Source of the DNA: an uncultured Dokdonia sp.
GTDB taxonomy: Bacteria > Bacteroidota > Bacteroidia > Flavobacteriales > Flavobacteriaceae
Length of the DNA: 64,000 bases
Direction of reading: 5' to 3'
Assembly: GCF_947492535.1 (NCBI RefSeq)
Contig: NZ_CANLNH010000009.1
Coordinates: 1 to 64,000, forward strand
A program made the translations under genes and the position numbers. Below are positions 19,082 to 28,669 of this stretch, one piece after another (the stretch's first letter is position 1; each line of letters begins with the position of its first letter). Under the pieces are notes generated by a model. That model was not told where the DNA came from. It searched no databases and worked only from the letters and a program-made list of their open reading frames with translations.

Positions 19082-22000
19082 TTAAGGTTGTGCTTCTATA
19101 AACTTAAGGAATTCATAATACATACTATTGTTTCCAACATGATTCTTTGTTGCCCTATGAGCATCATATGTTACTAGTTGTAAAGTTCCTTTAAGATCTT
19201 TATCAATATCATCTAAATGATGAATTTCAAGCTTTAGATAAAATTTAATTTTCTCTCCGTCATCTGGATTTATATCCATTGAAGACCAAAAACCTACATA
19301 ATCTTTTTTCCTATCTATGCTTAGTGCTCCAAAATATTCTCCTCCATTGTTTTGAATTTTAATAAATATATCATCTACGGACTCTGTAAGTAGTCCATCT
19401 AAAAGATGATATTTTCCATTTCCAAGTGTACCATCTGCATTAATAAAATAATTTAACCCGCTAAAATCTGGACCAATATTCCTTGGTGGTCTAGTAGGGG
19501 TTGGGTAACCATGCTGTATAGCCTTACTAGCATTATATGAAAATGCAGGTGAATAATCATCAAAAAAATTATTTAAAAACATTTGTCTTTGATCTGGAGT
19601 ATATTTATAGTACTTTACAATAGTATCGTATCCTATATATTTTCTTTTGCTTGAAAATTCAACCGAAACTTTAGGTCCATAAAAATAAATTTCTCCTGGC
19701 TTACCATTTGGCAGATTTGGTCCTTGAACTTCAAAATATGTACTTAATTTTCTAAATGTAGTTCCCTCAGGTAATATATCAATATAATACAACCAAAACT
19801 CTGGCTCAGATTTCATAGAAAGCTTCATCTCCGCAGTCATTCTATCCCATCTAGCAATAGCTTCTGGTTTTTCTTTAAGTTTTAAAAACCAATCTTCTGT
19901 TTGATCTGCAAAATCTTCTAAAAATTGTTGCCTTCTGACTTTTGTGAGTCTATTTAACTCTGGTGCTAATTCATTGTAATTATATACTGTAATATAGCGC
20001 TGATACAATTCATTATCAGTTAGTATATCTATATCATTTCTATCTACAACTTTTCTGTCAAATAATTCAGACCAGCGTTGTGTAGCTTGTGCACTATTTT
20101 GGTTAAGTGTGTCTAACTGTTCTGTATTCCTACCAAAAGCTGCTATAAAGCTTTCTTGTTTATCTATATTATTAAATTGAATAACTTTTGCATGTATCTC
20201 ATTATAACCATTAGTTTGAAGGTAACTTAACCAATCTATCACTTCTTGTGTAGATATATTTTTAAGAGATGTTACTGTTCCTCTAAATCCTGAATATTGT
20301 GAATTTCCTACAACATCTGTACTATATGGATTATCAGGAGGTAAAACGTTATCAAGTTCCCTTGTTGTTGTTTTGAAAAAACGTTTAGTGATAGCATCAC
20401 CTGAAAGAGATAATATTTCAATAGCAAACAACCATTTTTGTATAGTTATACAGCGCTGGTATGCTGTATAGTTTGGATTATCTGGTTGAAGAGGTTCGTT
20501 ATTACAATTATTATAGTCTGAACAGCTACCACCAGAAGCTATATTATACGCAATACTAGCAGCACCAGACAGAAATTCAGCCAGAGACAAAACGCCTACT
20601 GACCTAAAAATTCTAATTAATCGCCCTGCTGCCTCTGGTATAGAATCTAAAATAGTAGTTGCAGATAATCCACTAGTAAATGCAGTACGTATTGAAATTT
20701 TAACCCCTTCTGCTATTAATCTTCTATAGATAGCCCAACCGCCTATTGCTATACTTAATATGTCAATTGTTAATAGAATAGCTTCTTCCGCATCTTTACG
20801 ATCGCCTACATCATCTATATATTTTAGGTAAAAAATGGGTAGGTTACTTCCTCTACCAGACTCATCTATATCACAAGGATTAAAATTTGCTGGTTCAACT
20901 AAATTTAGAGTGCTTTTATCATAAGGGATTTTCACTATGGTTTCTTGTGTATCATCAGAACTTAGGTTAACTATGTTTATAGGTTGAAAAGAATGATAAT
21001 ATCCATAAGGTTTTTTATGGTTACTTGTATGAATTACATTTAATATTTCATGCGCATAATTTTCTCTTAACTCTGTATAAAAACCAGGTTCTATGTCTTG
21101 TAATGCTAAAATTTTATTGTCTTTAAATTTAAAGTTGAAATTATCTACATGCCAAACCCATACTTTTTCAGACTCATAAGGTAAAATTCTTGGGGCTGCA
21201 CTTTTATTTAGTGTGTAAGGCTGATTTGTGTTATCTGGATCATATTGTATAGCATTTTCTTCGGTGTATTGATACACAAAATGAGTGTCAATAGGTTGAT
21301 TAGATTTTGGATTATATTTACTTTTTAACCATAATTGATATATAGCATCTACTAACTCCCCTTTTGCTCCTGGTCCTCCAAAAGCTACATCAGTATCTAT
21401 AGTGTCGTATAATAACTCATAAAAAGTTCTATTATTAGAACCAGCATCTTTCTCCCAACATGGAGGTTTCGCCAGCAAATCCATAAACTTATTAACCTCA
21501 TCAAGATTCAATAGAGTCCCATTTTCATCTACTCTCATTATTGATTTAATTAACTTAACTACAAATCTTTCTTCCGAAATATCAACAGAATTGCCAGTCA
21601 GATACCATATCCCACTTATTAGATATCCGAAAAGTGGCCATTTATTTTCTATGTAAAAGTTTTCTAATAATTTTATTTTATCATCATAAGGTAGATGCAT
21701 CAGTACATCTTCATTAAACAGACCAAATACAAGTGTTTGAAATTCTATTTTAGATATCAAGAAATTTGTAGTAAGATACTTTCTAAAATCTAGCAATCTA
21801 TCTCTCAACAAATTAAAATACCCCGGATTATAGATATGTCGAAATGAAGAATAATTCTCAGCATTATCTATTATTGTAAAATGTAAATCAAATATGGATG
21901 ACATATTGTAAATATCTAAGTAATTTACAAAACGAGAATTAGAATATAAACTATGAAATAGAATTATAACATTTTCAATAAGTTCCTTAGCATTATCTCC

Positions 22001-22609
22001 ATAATATTCTAGAACTTGATTTTTATAATAACCTTGAGTAGTAATTTTATTAAAATAATTGTTTAAACTTTCTTTTGCTAAATCTACTGTAAATGGAGTT
22101 GATTCTACACCTTCAATTAAACCTGAACCTATAATTTGTGTTGCTATATATTTTTTAGTTGTTGGATCTTGATAGTAATCTAATTTTTTTAGGTTGCCAA
22201 CATTAAATTTCTCAACTATTGTCTTTACCCTATGTTGACCATTCTCTATAATCAATTCTCTTTTTGCCAAAAAAACGTTATCTGACGGACTGATAGGTGC
22301 TCCTGTTATATAAGGGAAAGCTTCATTAGATTTAGGGAGTACAATGGACTTATAGAATTTTTCTACTTCTACTTTTTTTCTTTTACTATAACCACTTTGA
22401 TTATTGTAAAAATCTTCGTGAGGAAAATATCCTACAAACTTACCATTGTCTTTTGAATTATACAATGACAAATATTGATCAAAAAATAATACCCTTCCTG
22501 TCTCGTCATCAAAAACTATATCATAATTATTTGCAACACCTTGAGGTGTTCCTGAATATTGAGTAAGGCTTAAAAAGTGCCCATTTACTGCTACAAAATA
22601 ATTTGCCAT
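19082..22609 (-). CDS. Large protein with predicted C-terminal HNH-like nuclease toxin domain
   Basis: A 1175-aa protein without a signal peptide. The N-terminal 600 residues are mixed alpha-beta and not recognised. Residues about 610-745 contain several hydrophobic helices (ILLTIDILSIAIGGWAIY, VLSLAEFLSGAASIAY, KWLFAIEILSLSG), a place where polymorphic toxins often carry a membrane-translocation region. The C-terminal domain (about 1060-1175) ends with His1130-His1131, then LKGTLQLVTYDAH (His1151), then KNH (His1157). This fits the 'xHH' HNH/ENDO VII nuclease pattern. The immunity gene follows after 13 bp and the 736-aa gene precedes it by 3 bp. The toxin assignment is strong by context; the exact nuclease family is not certain. 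Confidence 0.7.
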   Translation of the reverse strand: MANYFVAVNGHFLSLTQYSGTPQGVANNYDIVFDDETGRVLFFDQYLSLYNSKDNGKFVGYFPHEDFYNNQSGYSKRKKVEVEKFYKSIVLPKSNEAFPYITGAPISPSDNVFLAKRELIIENGQHRVKTIVEKFNVGNLKKLDYYQDPTTKKYIATQIIGSGLIEGVESTPFTVDLAKESLNNYFNKITTQGYYKNQVLEYYGDNAKELIENVIILFHSLYSNSRFVNYLDIYNMSSIFDLHFTIIDNAENYSSFRHIYNPGYFNLLRDRLLDFRKYLTTNFLISKIEFQTLVFGLFNEDVLMHLPYDDKIKLLENFYIENKWPLFGYLISGIWYLTGNSVDISEERFVVKLIKSIMRVDENGTLLNLDEVNKFMDLLAKPPCWEKDAGSNNRTFYELLYDTIDTDVAFGGPGAKGELVDAIYQLWLKSKYNPKSNQPIDTHFVYQYTEENAIQYDPDNTNQPYTLNKSAAPRILPYESEKVWVWHVDNFNFKFKDNKILALQDIEPGFYTELRENYAHEILNVIHTSNHKKPYGYYHSFQPINIVNLSSDDTQETIVKIPYDKSTLNLVEPANFNPCDIDESGRGSNLPIFYLKYIDDVGDRKDAEEAILLTIDILSIAIGGWAIYRRLIAEGVKISIRTAFTSGLSATTILDSIPEAAGRLIRIFRSVGVLSLAEFLSGAASIAYNIASGGSCSDYNNCNNEPLQPDNPNYTAYQRCITIQKWLFAIEILSLSGDAITKRFFKTTTRELDNVLPPDNPYSTDVVGNSQYSGFRGTVTSLKNISTQEVIDWLSYLQTNGYNEIHAKVIQFNNIDKQESFIAAFGRNTEQLDTLNQNSAQATQRWSELFDRKVVDRNDIDILTDNELYQRYITVYNYNELAPELNRLTKVRRQQFLEDFADQTEDWFLKLKEKPEAIARWDRMTAEMKLSMKSEPEFWLYYIDILPEGTTFRKLSTYFEVQGPNLPNGKPGEIYFYGPKVSVEFSSKRKYIGYDTIVKYYKYTPDQRQMFLNNFFDDYSPAFSYNASKAIQHGYPTPTRPPRNIGPDFSGLNYFINADGTLGNGKYHLLDGLLTESVDDIFIKIQNNGGEYFGALSIDRKKDYVGFWSSMDINPDDGEKIKFYLKLEIHHLDDIDKDLKGTLQLVTYDAHRATKNHVGNNSMYYEFLKFIEAQP

Positions 22610-22612
22610 AAT

Positions 22613-24823
22613 TTAAATTTTTAAAATTGTGAAGAAATCAGATTCTAATCTTTGGGGAATTGATTTTGCGTATTCATCAGTAAAAAACACAAAGCCATCA
22701 ACACTATACACACGTATTGGATTTGGCATTTGAAACAGGGTTAGTTCTCCAAATATGTTTTCACCAACTACAGAGAGATTGTAGATGGAATATCTAATAT
22801 TTTCTATGGAGAGATAAACATCATCATCATTATAAAGTGTATTTTGAAAATATACTTTTGGATTAATTACATTTTGCGCTATATCTTTTAATAAACCATT
22901 TTCATCACTAGTTAAGCCAAGTATTTTTTTTGTAATTAAATGTGCATATTCAACCTCTAAAACTACACTTGTAATTTTATTACTAACGTTATCTGTAAAA
23001 AGACTTGTTCTTAATGAATATGGAGGTTTAGGAGCATAAAAAGCTCGCTGTTCAACTCCAAAACTATCAAAGCCACTTTTAGCTCTATCTGATGTGGGTG
23101 TAGACTTTTTTAGATATGGAGAAGCATCTCTTTTAGTAGTATTCATCAATGTTTCATAAGTTACCCTTCCCTGAAACATATTTTCGCCTGTTTGTATTTT
23201 ATCTTCTACTTTCTGACTCCTAATTGCACCAATATCTTTATTCGAAGATGAATTAGGAAAATCAATGATTTGCAACTGTTCATTAACAACAGTAGGAAGA
23301 TTTCCTCCTTCTAGTGAAAAAACACTTTGTGCATTAATCAATCCAAAAACATCATCAATATCTTTTAAATAAAATACTTGGTCAGGATAAATATCATCCT
23401 TGATTTCTAAAATCTTACCTTCATATATGCAATGAGAAAAGCTTGTAATCGCATCTGCCCCAATAGAAGGTATCGTAAGTTGTAAGGTTTTGGTATACCT
23501 AATGTCAATTTCAGCAGCAGCAGCATTTGATAATTCCTGTAGTAAATTAATCCCTCTTACAAAATTCTCTTCATGAGGAGAAGCCAATTCCCCTATCTGT
23601 ACAAATAATGCGGCACCATCATAAGTATCGGTGGTTAACTGAAACGTAACCGTATTATTTTCGGTAGCAGGATCTTGTCCTTGATTGAAAATATGAATAG
23701 GCCAACCATTAGTCCCAAAAGTAGTTTCACTTAGATTATCCTCAGTGGCACCAATTTTAATCGTATTATCATTCCCCTCAGAATGCGTATAATTTCCATA
23801 AAAATTATAAGAACGTTGTCTGTTGGCTTGTATATAGAGGTAGAAATTATTCTTCGTATGATAATTCTGAAGTCGTGATGCGATTTCTTCTTTAGTTGTC
23901 AAAGGAGCATCTACTGCATCAACATATAATTTACCTGCGCCATTCGCATGAAGTCCATAAAAAGCGGCTACATCTATAAACTTTGTAGCTACTTCTTTTA
24001 AACGTTTTTTTACAAATGCATCTGTTTCAGTTGCTGTATCAATAACATAAAACGAATCTCTGGCGTACTCTAAATTTAATTGAAAAGGAAGTGTATCATT
24101 TTCTATGATATAATCACCATCATTTAAAACAATATCTATACCTATACTCCCTGTAGCTTTTCCTAAATGAACTCCTCTTGGAATAATAGGTAGGTCATAT
24201 GAAGTCATAGGATCTTCTTCAGAAGTGGTCTCATCTATAGAAGCAATTTTGAAAAAATATTGATCCATCAAATGAGTAGTTTCTTGAAGTTGTAATTCTT
24301 CAGGAGTATGAGGATATCCTAAAAAACTTGCTTTAAACTCTGGTGCAGTTTCTCCATTTCCAACATTATAAAATTTATTGTATTGCGCCCATATGTACTT
24401 TACAAATCCACTACCACTCGTTTCACTACCTGCTACTTTACCATCTGTAGTTATAAAATCACTTTTCTCTAAACCACGATATACAATATACTTGATATTC
24501 AACCCATTGACAGGTTGCTTGAATGGTTTTAAGACAAGATTGATTTTACTGGTATCTCCTGTTTGTGGTTGTAAGAAAACTGTCCCCATACATAGTGCAT
24601 AGATATCTTTACTGCCACTAAAAGATACAGTTGCCGTTGTACGAAATTGGTTTTCATCAACGGGACCAAATGATTGATTTGCTACTTGTGTAAAATCTCC
24701 AACTTGATTTCCTCCATGTATATAAAAATGTGATACAGGCTGCAACTTTGCAACCCTACCCACACCATCTTGTGATGTGGTAAGACCTTGCATTTGCGCA
24801 CTTGTTTCTGGCATTTCCTCCAT
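22613..24823 (-). CDS. 736-aa protein of unknown function, first gene of the giant-protein operon
   Basis: A 736-aa soluble protein with no signal peptide and no enzyme motif that I recognise. The N-terminus is Gln/Thr-rich and looks disordered (residues 1-30). The rest is beta-rich with long polar loops. It is the first gene of the minus-strand operon and ends 3 bp before the nuclease-tailed gene, so it is likely translated together with it. A role as adaptor, carrier or structural protein for the toxin is possible but is inference from position only. Upstream lies a 2-kb stretch without genes. Confidence 0.6.
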   Translation of the reverse strand: MEEMPETSAQMQGLTTSQDGVGRVAKLQPVSHFYIHGGNQVGDFTQVANQSFGPVDENQFRTTATVSFSGSKDIYALCMGTVFLQPQTGDTSKINLVLKPFKQPVNGLNIKYIVYRGLEKSDFITTDGKVAGSETSGSGFVKYIWAQYNKFYNVGNGETAPEFKASFLGYPHTPEELQLQETTHLMDQYFFKIASIDETTSEEDPMTSYDLPIIPRGVHLGKATGSIGIDIVLNDGDYIIENDTLPFQLNLEYARDSFYVIDTATETDAFVKKRLKEVATKFIDVAAFYGLHANGAGKLYVDAVDAPLTTKEEIASRLQNYHTKNNFYLYIQANRQRSYNFYGNYTHSEGNDNTIKIGATEDNLSETTFGTNGWPIHIFNQGQDPATENNTVTFQLTTDTYDGAALFVQIGELASPHEENFVRGINLLQELSNAAAAEIDIRYTKTLQLTIPSIGADAITSFSHCIYEGKILEIKDDIYPDQVFYLKDIDDVFGLINAQSVFSLEGGNLPTVVNEQLQIIDFPNSSSNKDIGAIRSQKVEDKIQTGENMFQGRVTYETLMNTTKRDASPYLKKSTPTSDRAKSGFDSFGVEQRAFYAPKPPYSLRTSLFTDNVSNKITSVVLEVEYAHLITKKILGLTSDENGLLKDIAQNVINPKVYFQNTLYNDDDVYLSIENIRYSIYNLSVVGENIFGELTLFQMPNPIRVYSVDGFVFFTDEYAKSIPQRLESDFFTILKI

Positions 24824-25004
24824 AATAATATCCTTATTTCTTAATTACTACAGATACTTTTAACCCAACGGTCAATACGGTATCTGTACTGTTTTATAAC
24901 ACATAAAACACCCAAAATTCAATTCATATACCATCACGCAGGACGCATCTAGGGTTAGCACCACACCACATACCTAGATGGGGTGTCCTTTGTGATTAGA
25001 TATG

Positions 25005-25165
25005 ATATCATTTCTGACATAAAACTGCTTTTAAAATTTTGCTCTTTTTCGCTTATGCTTCAAAATAAAATAGAACCGTAGCTATAGCTATGCTTAGATT
25101 TTCTTTTTCGCCTAAACAAAAAATTACTTCGTTTTACATACGTACTTTTATATCAAAAATGATAT
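25005..25165. mobile_element. 161-bp inverted-repeat element (MITE-like), copy A
   Basis: The ends are imperfect inverted repeats: the left reads atatcatttctgacataaaa and the right, reverse-complemented, reads atatcatttttgatataaaa. The centre holds the palindrome-like accgtagctatagctatgct. The 58453-58591 element has the same plan, with accatagcgatgctatgct at its centre. No ORF is inside. No clear target duplication was found at this copy. Confidence 0.6.
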
Positions 25166-26512
25166 AGTATTATGGCCATACCACTTAAGGAATCCCTCAA
25201 GCCCAAACACCCCACATAAAAGTTCTTGAGGTATCCTCATAGTGATATAACCTAGACGATAGCCTACGGCTATTATCTTTGTTTCTTTTTCCATAAGACT
25301 TTACCTCTTGTTTTTAACGCATAGCCCATAGCTACACCATGATTACAAAAAGCCATACAAAGCCTTCTTCCCAGCAATTGGGAGGTGTGTGGTGTTTAAA
25401 AAATGAATAGACTAACTGCGACAACATATTCCCCTTATGAGTCAGTCCTGAGTGTGTGGTGTTTGGTTTGAAAATAGGGTGTAGTGGTGCTTTCTATTTT
25501 CACTGTAAATATTATAATTCTATTGTTAATAGAACACTAATAGTATGTCAAGCTTCTATTAAAATTACAAGCTTTTTTTAATATTCGTTTTTATAAGTCG
25601 TCATTGTATGACTTCCTTAGAGAAACACATTCTTTTATAGTTAAATCACTAAGGATAACATTGAGAATCAACGCACCACAGAAAATGCCCAATGCATCCA
25701 TAAAGTGACTTAACTATAGTACTACATAACGTATGTTATATAGTAATTATTTCTTATCCCGACATATATTTACGTCTTTGAGATAGTTGTCCCAAGGTAC
25801 TTTATGTACCATACCTTAGTTGTTTGCTATAATTGAATGTACTATCGTCTATAACTTCCCCTACGAGATAGTACGTAATGTGTGGTAATCTCTTACAAAT
25901 ACTGTAAGTCTAAACTTACTACTTTTAAGACTCTAAAGAACGTCATTTTTTCTTTATGAGCATATATTGAATTGAGAAAAAAACTGTTAAAATTGGCTTA
26001 TTCTTTTATAATTAAATCTTAAAATTATCTAAACAACCTTATAATCTGGTAACTACCGATCAATATTAACTTTCAAATAGTTATTTCTAATTTCTCTAAT
26101 AGCATATTTTACTGTATTCCTAAAGACCCTATGATTAGTAGCTTAATTCGCAATTTTGTTACTTCTTTTTTTGTTTTTTATCTCACCAAATCTTCTTTTT
26201 ATCGACAATTACACATTATATCTATTTTTCTTTTTCAGAAAGCTGTTAAAATTAAACCGCTTTCACTTAAAAAACGAACTTCATTTAGGGAACTGCTCAT
26301 ATGGTTTAGGAAAGTAAACTCAAATCCCCTTAACAAGCTACAATAATACCATCGTTTGTCTTTTTTACCAAGAAAAAATGCGTGCTTATCCAGTCTTTTC
26401 AGTAGGTATTAAGCATAAAAAAGATAACTCACTTATAATGAGTGCCTTTCTTTTTTTTAAGAAAAAAGAAATAAATCTATTTAATTGTCTGTTATTACTA
26501 ATACTGAGTTTT
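25166..26512. other. Gene-poor stretch upstream of the giant-protein operon
   Basis: Together with 24824-25004 this is about 1.5 kb in which I see no credible gene. The open frame at 26131-26346 has no family features. GT-rich phrases recur near 24960 and 25390-25490 (gtgtggtgttt and its complement ccacaccaca). The region may hold the operon promoter, a small RNA or decayed sequence, but nothing specific can be named. Confidence 0.5.
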
Positions 26513-26596
26513 CGTCAAGCTGAACTTGTTTCAGCTTCTCATCACAATAGTTTGAGTATGCATTTGATGAGATTCCGAAATAAATTCGGAATGACG
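26513..26596. repeat. REP-like two-hairpin repeat, right copy
   Basis: Same plan and orientation as 2628-2705: it starts cgtca, has hairpin agctgaacttgtttcagct, then hairpin attccgaa...ttcggaat, and ends atgacg. The two copies lie on either side of the giant-protein operon. Confidence 0.8.
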
Positions 26597-26654
26597 CTAA
26601 ATAATGCAATTATTAAATAAAGAGGATATTCGATACATCTACTATAAAGTAACC

Positions 26655-26799
26655 CGTTGTGCATTTAGATGTTCGTTACTCTAATTTTCTAATGAAATTT
26701 TCAGTTTTTCACCTCAATCCTAAAGGAAGAACTAAAAATTTCGTCGATATCCCTTTAGGGTATAGGAAAAATCGATAAAATTATTTAAAATGCACAACG
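26655..26799. mobile_element. 145-bp terminal-inverted-repeat element, copy 1 of 3
   Basis: The ends are cgttgtgcattta and, inverted, taaaatgcacaacg. Inside are two further hairpins around cctaaagg and ccctttaggg. Copies are found at 35388-35533 (same orientation) and 48149-48291 (opposite orientation). There is no ORF inside. The structure suggests a non-autonomous mobile element or a structured RNA. This copy ends 49 bp from the MtfA-like gene stop. Confidence 0.75.
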
Positions 26800-26847
26800 T
26801 GCTAAAGTATCTATTTTATATGTTACAGAAAACTTCTTTTATCTAAT

Positions 26848-27618
26848 TTATGCTTCAGCAGGAGTAAAGCATCGAGATAGCATCTCATAGAGTTCTGGAT
26901 GCTTGCGTTTAAATAAATCAGGGCGTTCAAAAAAGTATTCGGAAGCGACGGCAAAAAATTCTGTTTGGCTTGTACCCCCATAACTCCGTATATCTGAAGC
27001 ATCATTATTAATAGCTTCCATCTCCTTATGCATTAAAACTAACCATGGCGCAATGTATTGATGTTCTAATAACCGTTCAGGTATTCCATCAGTCATTCCA
27101 TCAGTATTATCTAATAAATGTACAAACTCATGTATGGCTGTATTCCCTTTGTCGGTAGCATTTGTAAACCCGTGATGCAATGCTTTACGCGAAAGGATCA
27201 TTTGGTTTTTAAAACGCCCCGTCCCTACCAATCCTGCAATTTTTCGCCCTTGAACATCGGCATCAAAGGATAAGTTTTCATCAAAATAGTCAGGATAAAT
27301 TAATACCGTACTCAAATTATTATAATGCCATTCTTTAAATCCAAATACTGGAATTACGGCACTTGCCGCAATCAATATGGTATCTAATTCTTCCAATTCA
27401 AACTGAACAGCTTCAATATTTATTTCATTTAAAAAAAGCATCATTCGCTTCTGAAATACTTGCTGTTGTTCTTTGGTACGTTTTTTATAAAAGCTGACAC
27501 GTTTTAACAGAATTTCATGCCAATGCACTGGAAAGGATTTGGGTTGTTCCTTTTTACGCTTTCGCGAAAGCAAAAGAAGTACAAATACAAATAGAACGAA
27601 AGGAATGATATATGCCAT
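26848..27618 (-). CDS. MtfA-family zinc-dependent peptidase
   Basis: A 256-aa protein with one N-terminal membrane helix (residues 3-18), then a basic stretch and an MtfA-like domain. The zinc motif HEFVH is at residues 163-167, followed by a downstream region rich in Glu (SQTEFFAVASEYFFE) that should supply the third ligand. Members related to E. coli MtfA are aminopeptidases, and MtfA itself controls the glucose repressor Mlc. Flavobacterial homologues usually have this membrane anchor. A TTTCGCGAAA palindrome lies in the coding sequence at 27560-27569, where it encodes part of LSRKRKK. It stands alone on the minus strand. Confidence 0.85.
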   Translation of the reverse strand: MAYIIPFVLFVFVLLLLSRKRKKEQPKSFPVHWHEILLKRVSFYKKRTKEQQQVFQKRMMLFLNEINIEAVQFELEELDTILIAASAVIPVFGFKEWHYNNLSTVLIYPDYFDENLSFDADVQGRKIAGLVGTGRFKNQMILSRKALHHGFTNATDKGNTAIHEFVHLLDNTDGMTDGIPERLLEHQYIAPWLVLMHKEMEAINNDASDIRSYGGTSQTEFFAVASEYFFERPDLFKRKHPELYEMLSRCFTPAEA

Positions 27619-27764
27619 CCTGTAAATATAAAAAAGTGTATCGTAATCTCTATTCGAGTGTCATCGAGAATTCTTAGATTATGCTACATTCAATTTAGTT
27701 CTAGACTTTGTCCTGTTTTGAGTGAAGATGAAATAATTGTCTTTTCTTAAAACCATAGAGTTTG

Positions 27765-27827
27765 CTCCCTTCCGACTGTAACTCGTACCTCGTTACAGCC
27801 ACCTTCCCTCTCCAAGGGAAGGAGCTT
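27765..27827. repeat. Dispersed repeat ctcccttcc...ggaagg, right copy
   Basis: A copy of the 2725-2787 repeat in the same orientation, starting ctcccttcc and ending ccaagggaaggagctt. It lies in the 325-bp non-coding gap 27619-27943, which also holds a tgctgaacatagtcgaagtac fragment (27873-27902) seen again before kdsA. Confidence 0.75.
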
Positions 27828-27904
27828 ACATTTAATTAAGCCTACTCACTGCTATTACTAAGATTCCCATCAGAGTTTATGCTGAACATAGTCGAAGTAC
27901 TGAA

Positions 27905-27943
27905 AGATTCCCGCCTACTTAGAGATTCCCGCCTACGCGGGAA
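27905..27943. repeat. Short duplicated hairpin gattcccgcctac
   Basis: gattcccgcctac occurs twice 18 bp apart, and the second copy continues as gcgggaat to make a hairpin. A related hairpin, attcccatttacgtgggaat, lies at 63180-63199 next to nqrF. It is immediately downstream of the minus-strand HMA gene and may act as its transcript end. Confidence 0.6.
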
Positions 27944-28669
27944 TTATATGAAGAGCATAAAAACAGCCATCACAATCATAATGGCATTTTCTATAAAGGT
28001 CGCTTCTGTCATCGGGAGTTTTAAAGCGGTTCCTAAACAAGCGCATTGAATTTCTTGTTTACTTAGTAAACTTCTAGTAACACCTATCGTGGTCACACCA
28101 AGAATCACAAGTGTACTAATTAAGGCTGTAGGTATCGCTGTTCGCGTTAAAAATAAAATACCCAATACAAGTTCTATAAAGGGATACATCCAACCATATA
28201 CGTTTATCTTGTTTGCTAGAGGATCGTACATCTTAAAACTTAAGACAAATCCTTTGAGGTCTAAAAATTTAAAAAAGCTAAATACGATATAAAACAACCC
28301 CATAAAGTCTAGCATCGCCTCTTCTACCTTCCAGTCTTTATAATGTAATCCTATACTTGCGACAGTGATGTATCCAAAAATGAGAAATAAAGGGCGTAAT
28401 TGTCTCCACTTTGAAAGTGGTTGTTCGGTAGTAGAAAATACGCGTTGTTGCGTATTCTCTGTAATGGTATACTTTGGTTTTAATCCTGCTTGCAATGTTG
28501 CTAGAGAAACAGGAGAAGCCATATGAATGATGGCTTCTTCCTTCTCTAGAGAAACCATAGCGTCACTAACCTCTGGAATGGCTTTTAAATCTCGCTCTAC
28601 GCCAGCGCGACATCCATTACAGGTCATTCCTGTTATAGTGTAACTATGTTGTATATCATTAGTGATCAT
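27944..28669 (-). CDS. Heavy-metal-associated domain protein fused to a MauE/DoxX-like membrane domain
   Basis: From the ATG at 28669 this is a 241-aa protein. Residues 8-70 form an HMA domain with the metal motif GMTCNGC (Cys17, Cys20). Residues about 90-240 have four or so membrane helices resembling MauE/DoxX proteins, with another Cys pair, CACLG. The family handles soft metals or thiol redox at the membrane. An ATG at 28675 and an ATG at 28729 are also in frame. I chose 28669 because HMA domains start close to it and because it gives a short 11-bp overlap with the upstream gene, consistent with coupled translation. Confidence 0.8.
   Translation of the reverse strand: MITNDIQHSYTITGMTCNGCRAGVERDLKAIPEVSDAMVSLEKEEAIIHMASPVSLATLQAGLKPKYTITENTQQRVFSTTEQPLSKWRQLRPLFLIFGYITVASIGLHYKDWKVEEAMLDFMGLFYIVFSFFKFLDLKGFVLSFKMYDPLANKINVYGWMYPFIELVLGILFLTRTAIPTALISTLVILGVTTIGVTRSLLSKQEIQCACLGTALKLPMTEATFIENAIMIVMAVFMLFI

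Noticed and set aside
3097-24823. Prophage, T6SS or extracellular contractile injection system
   Set aside because: No capsid, terminase, portal, sheath, tube, baseplate or AAA ATPase gene is in the window; only the fibre-like and amidase genes recall such systems.
26131-26620. Plus-strand open frames of 71 and 80 aa
   Set aside because: Low-complexity translations; the second runs through the REP-like repeat. No family features and no supporting start context.
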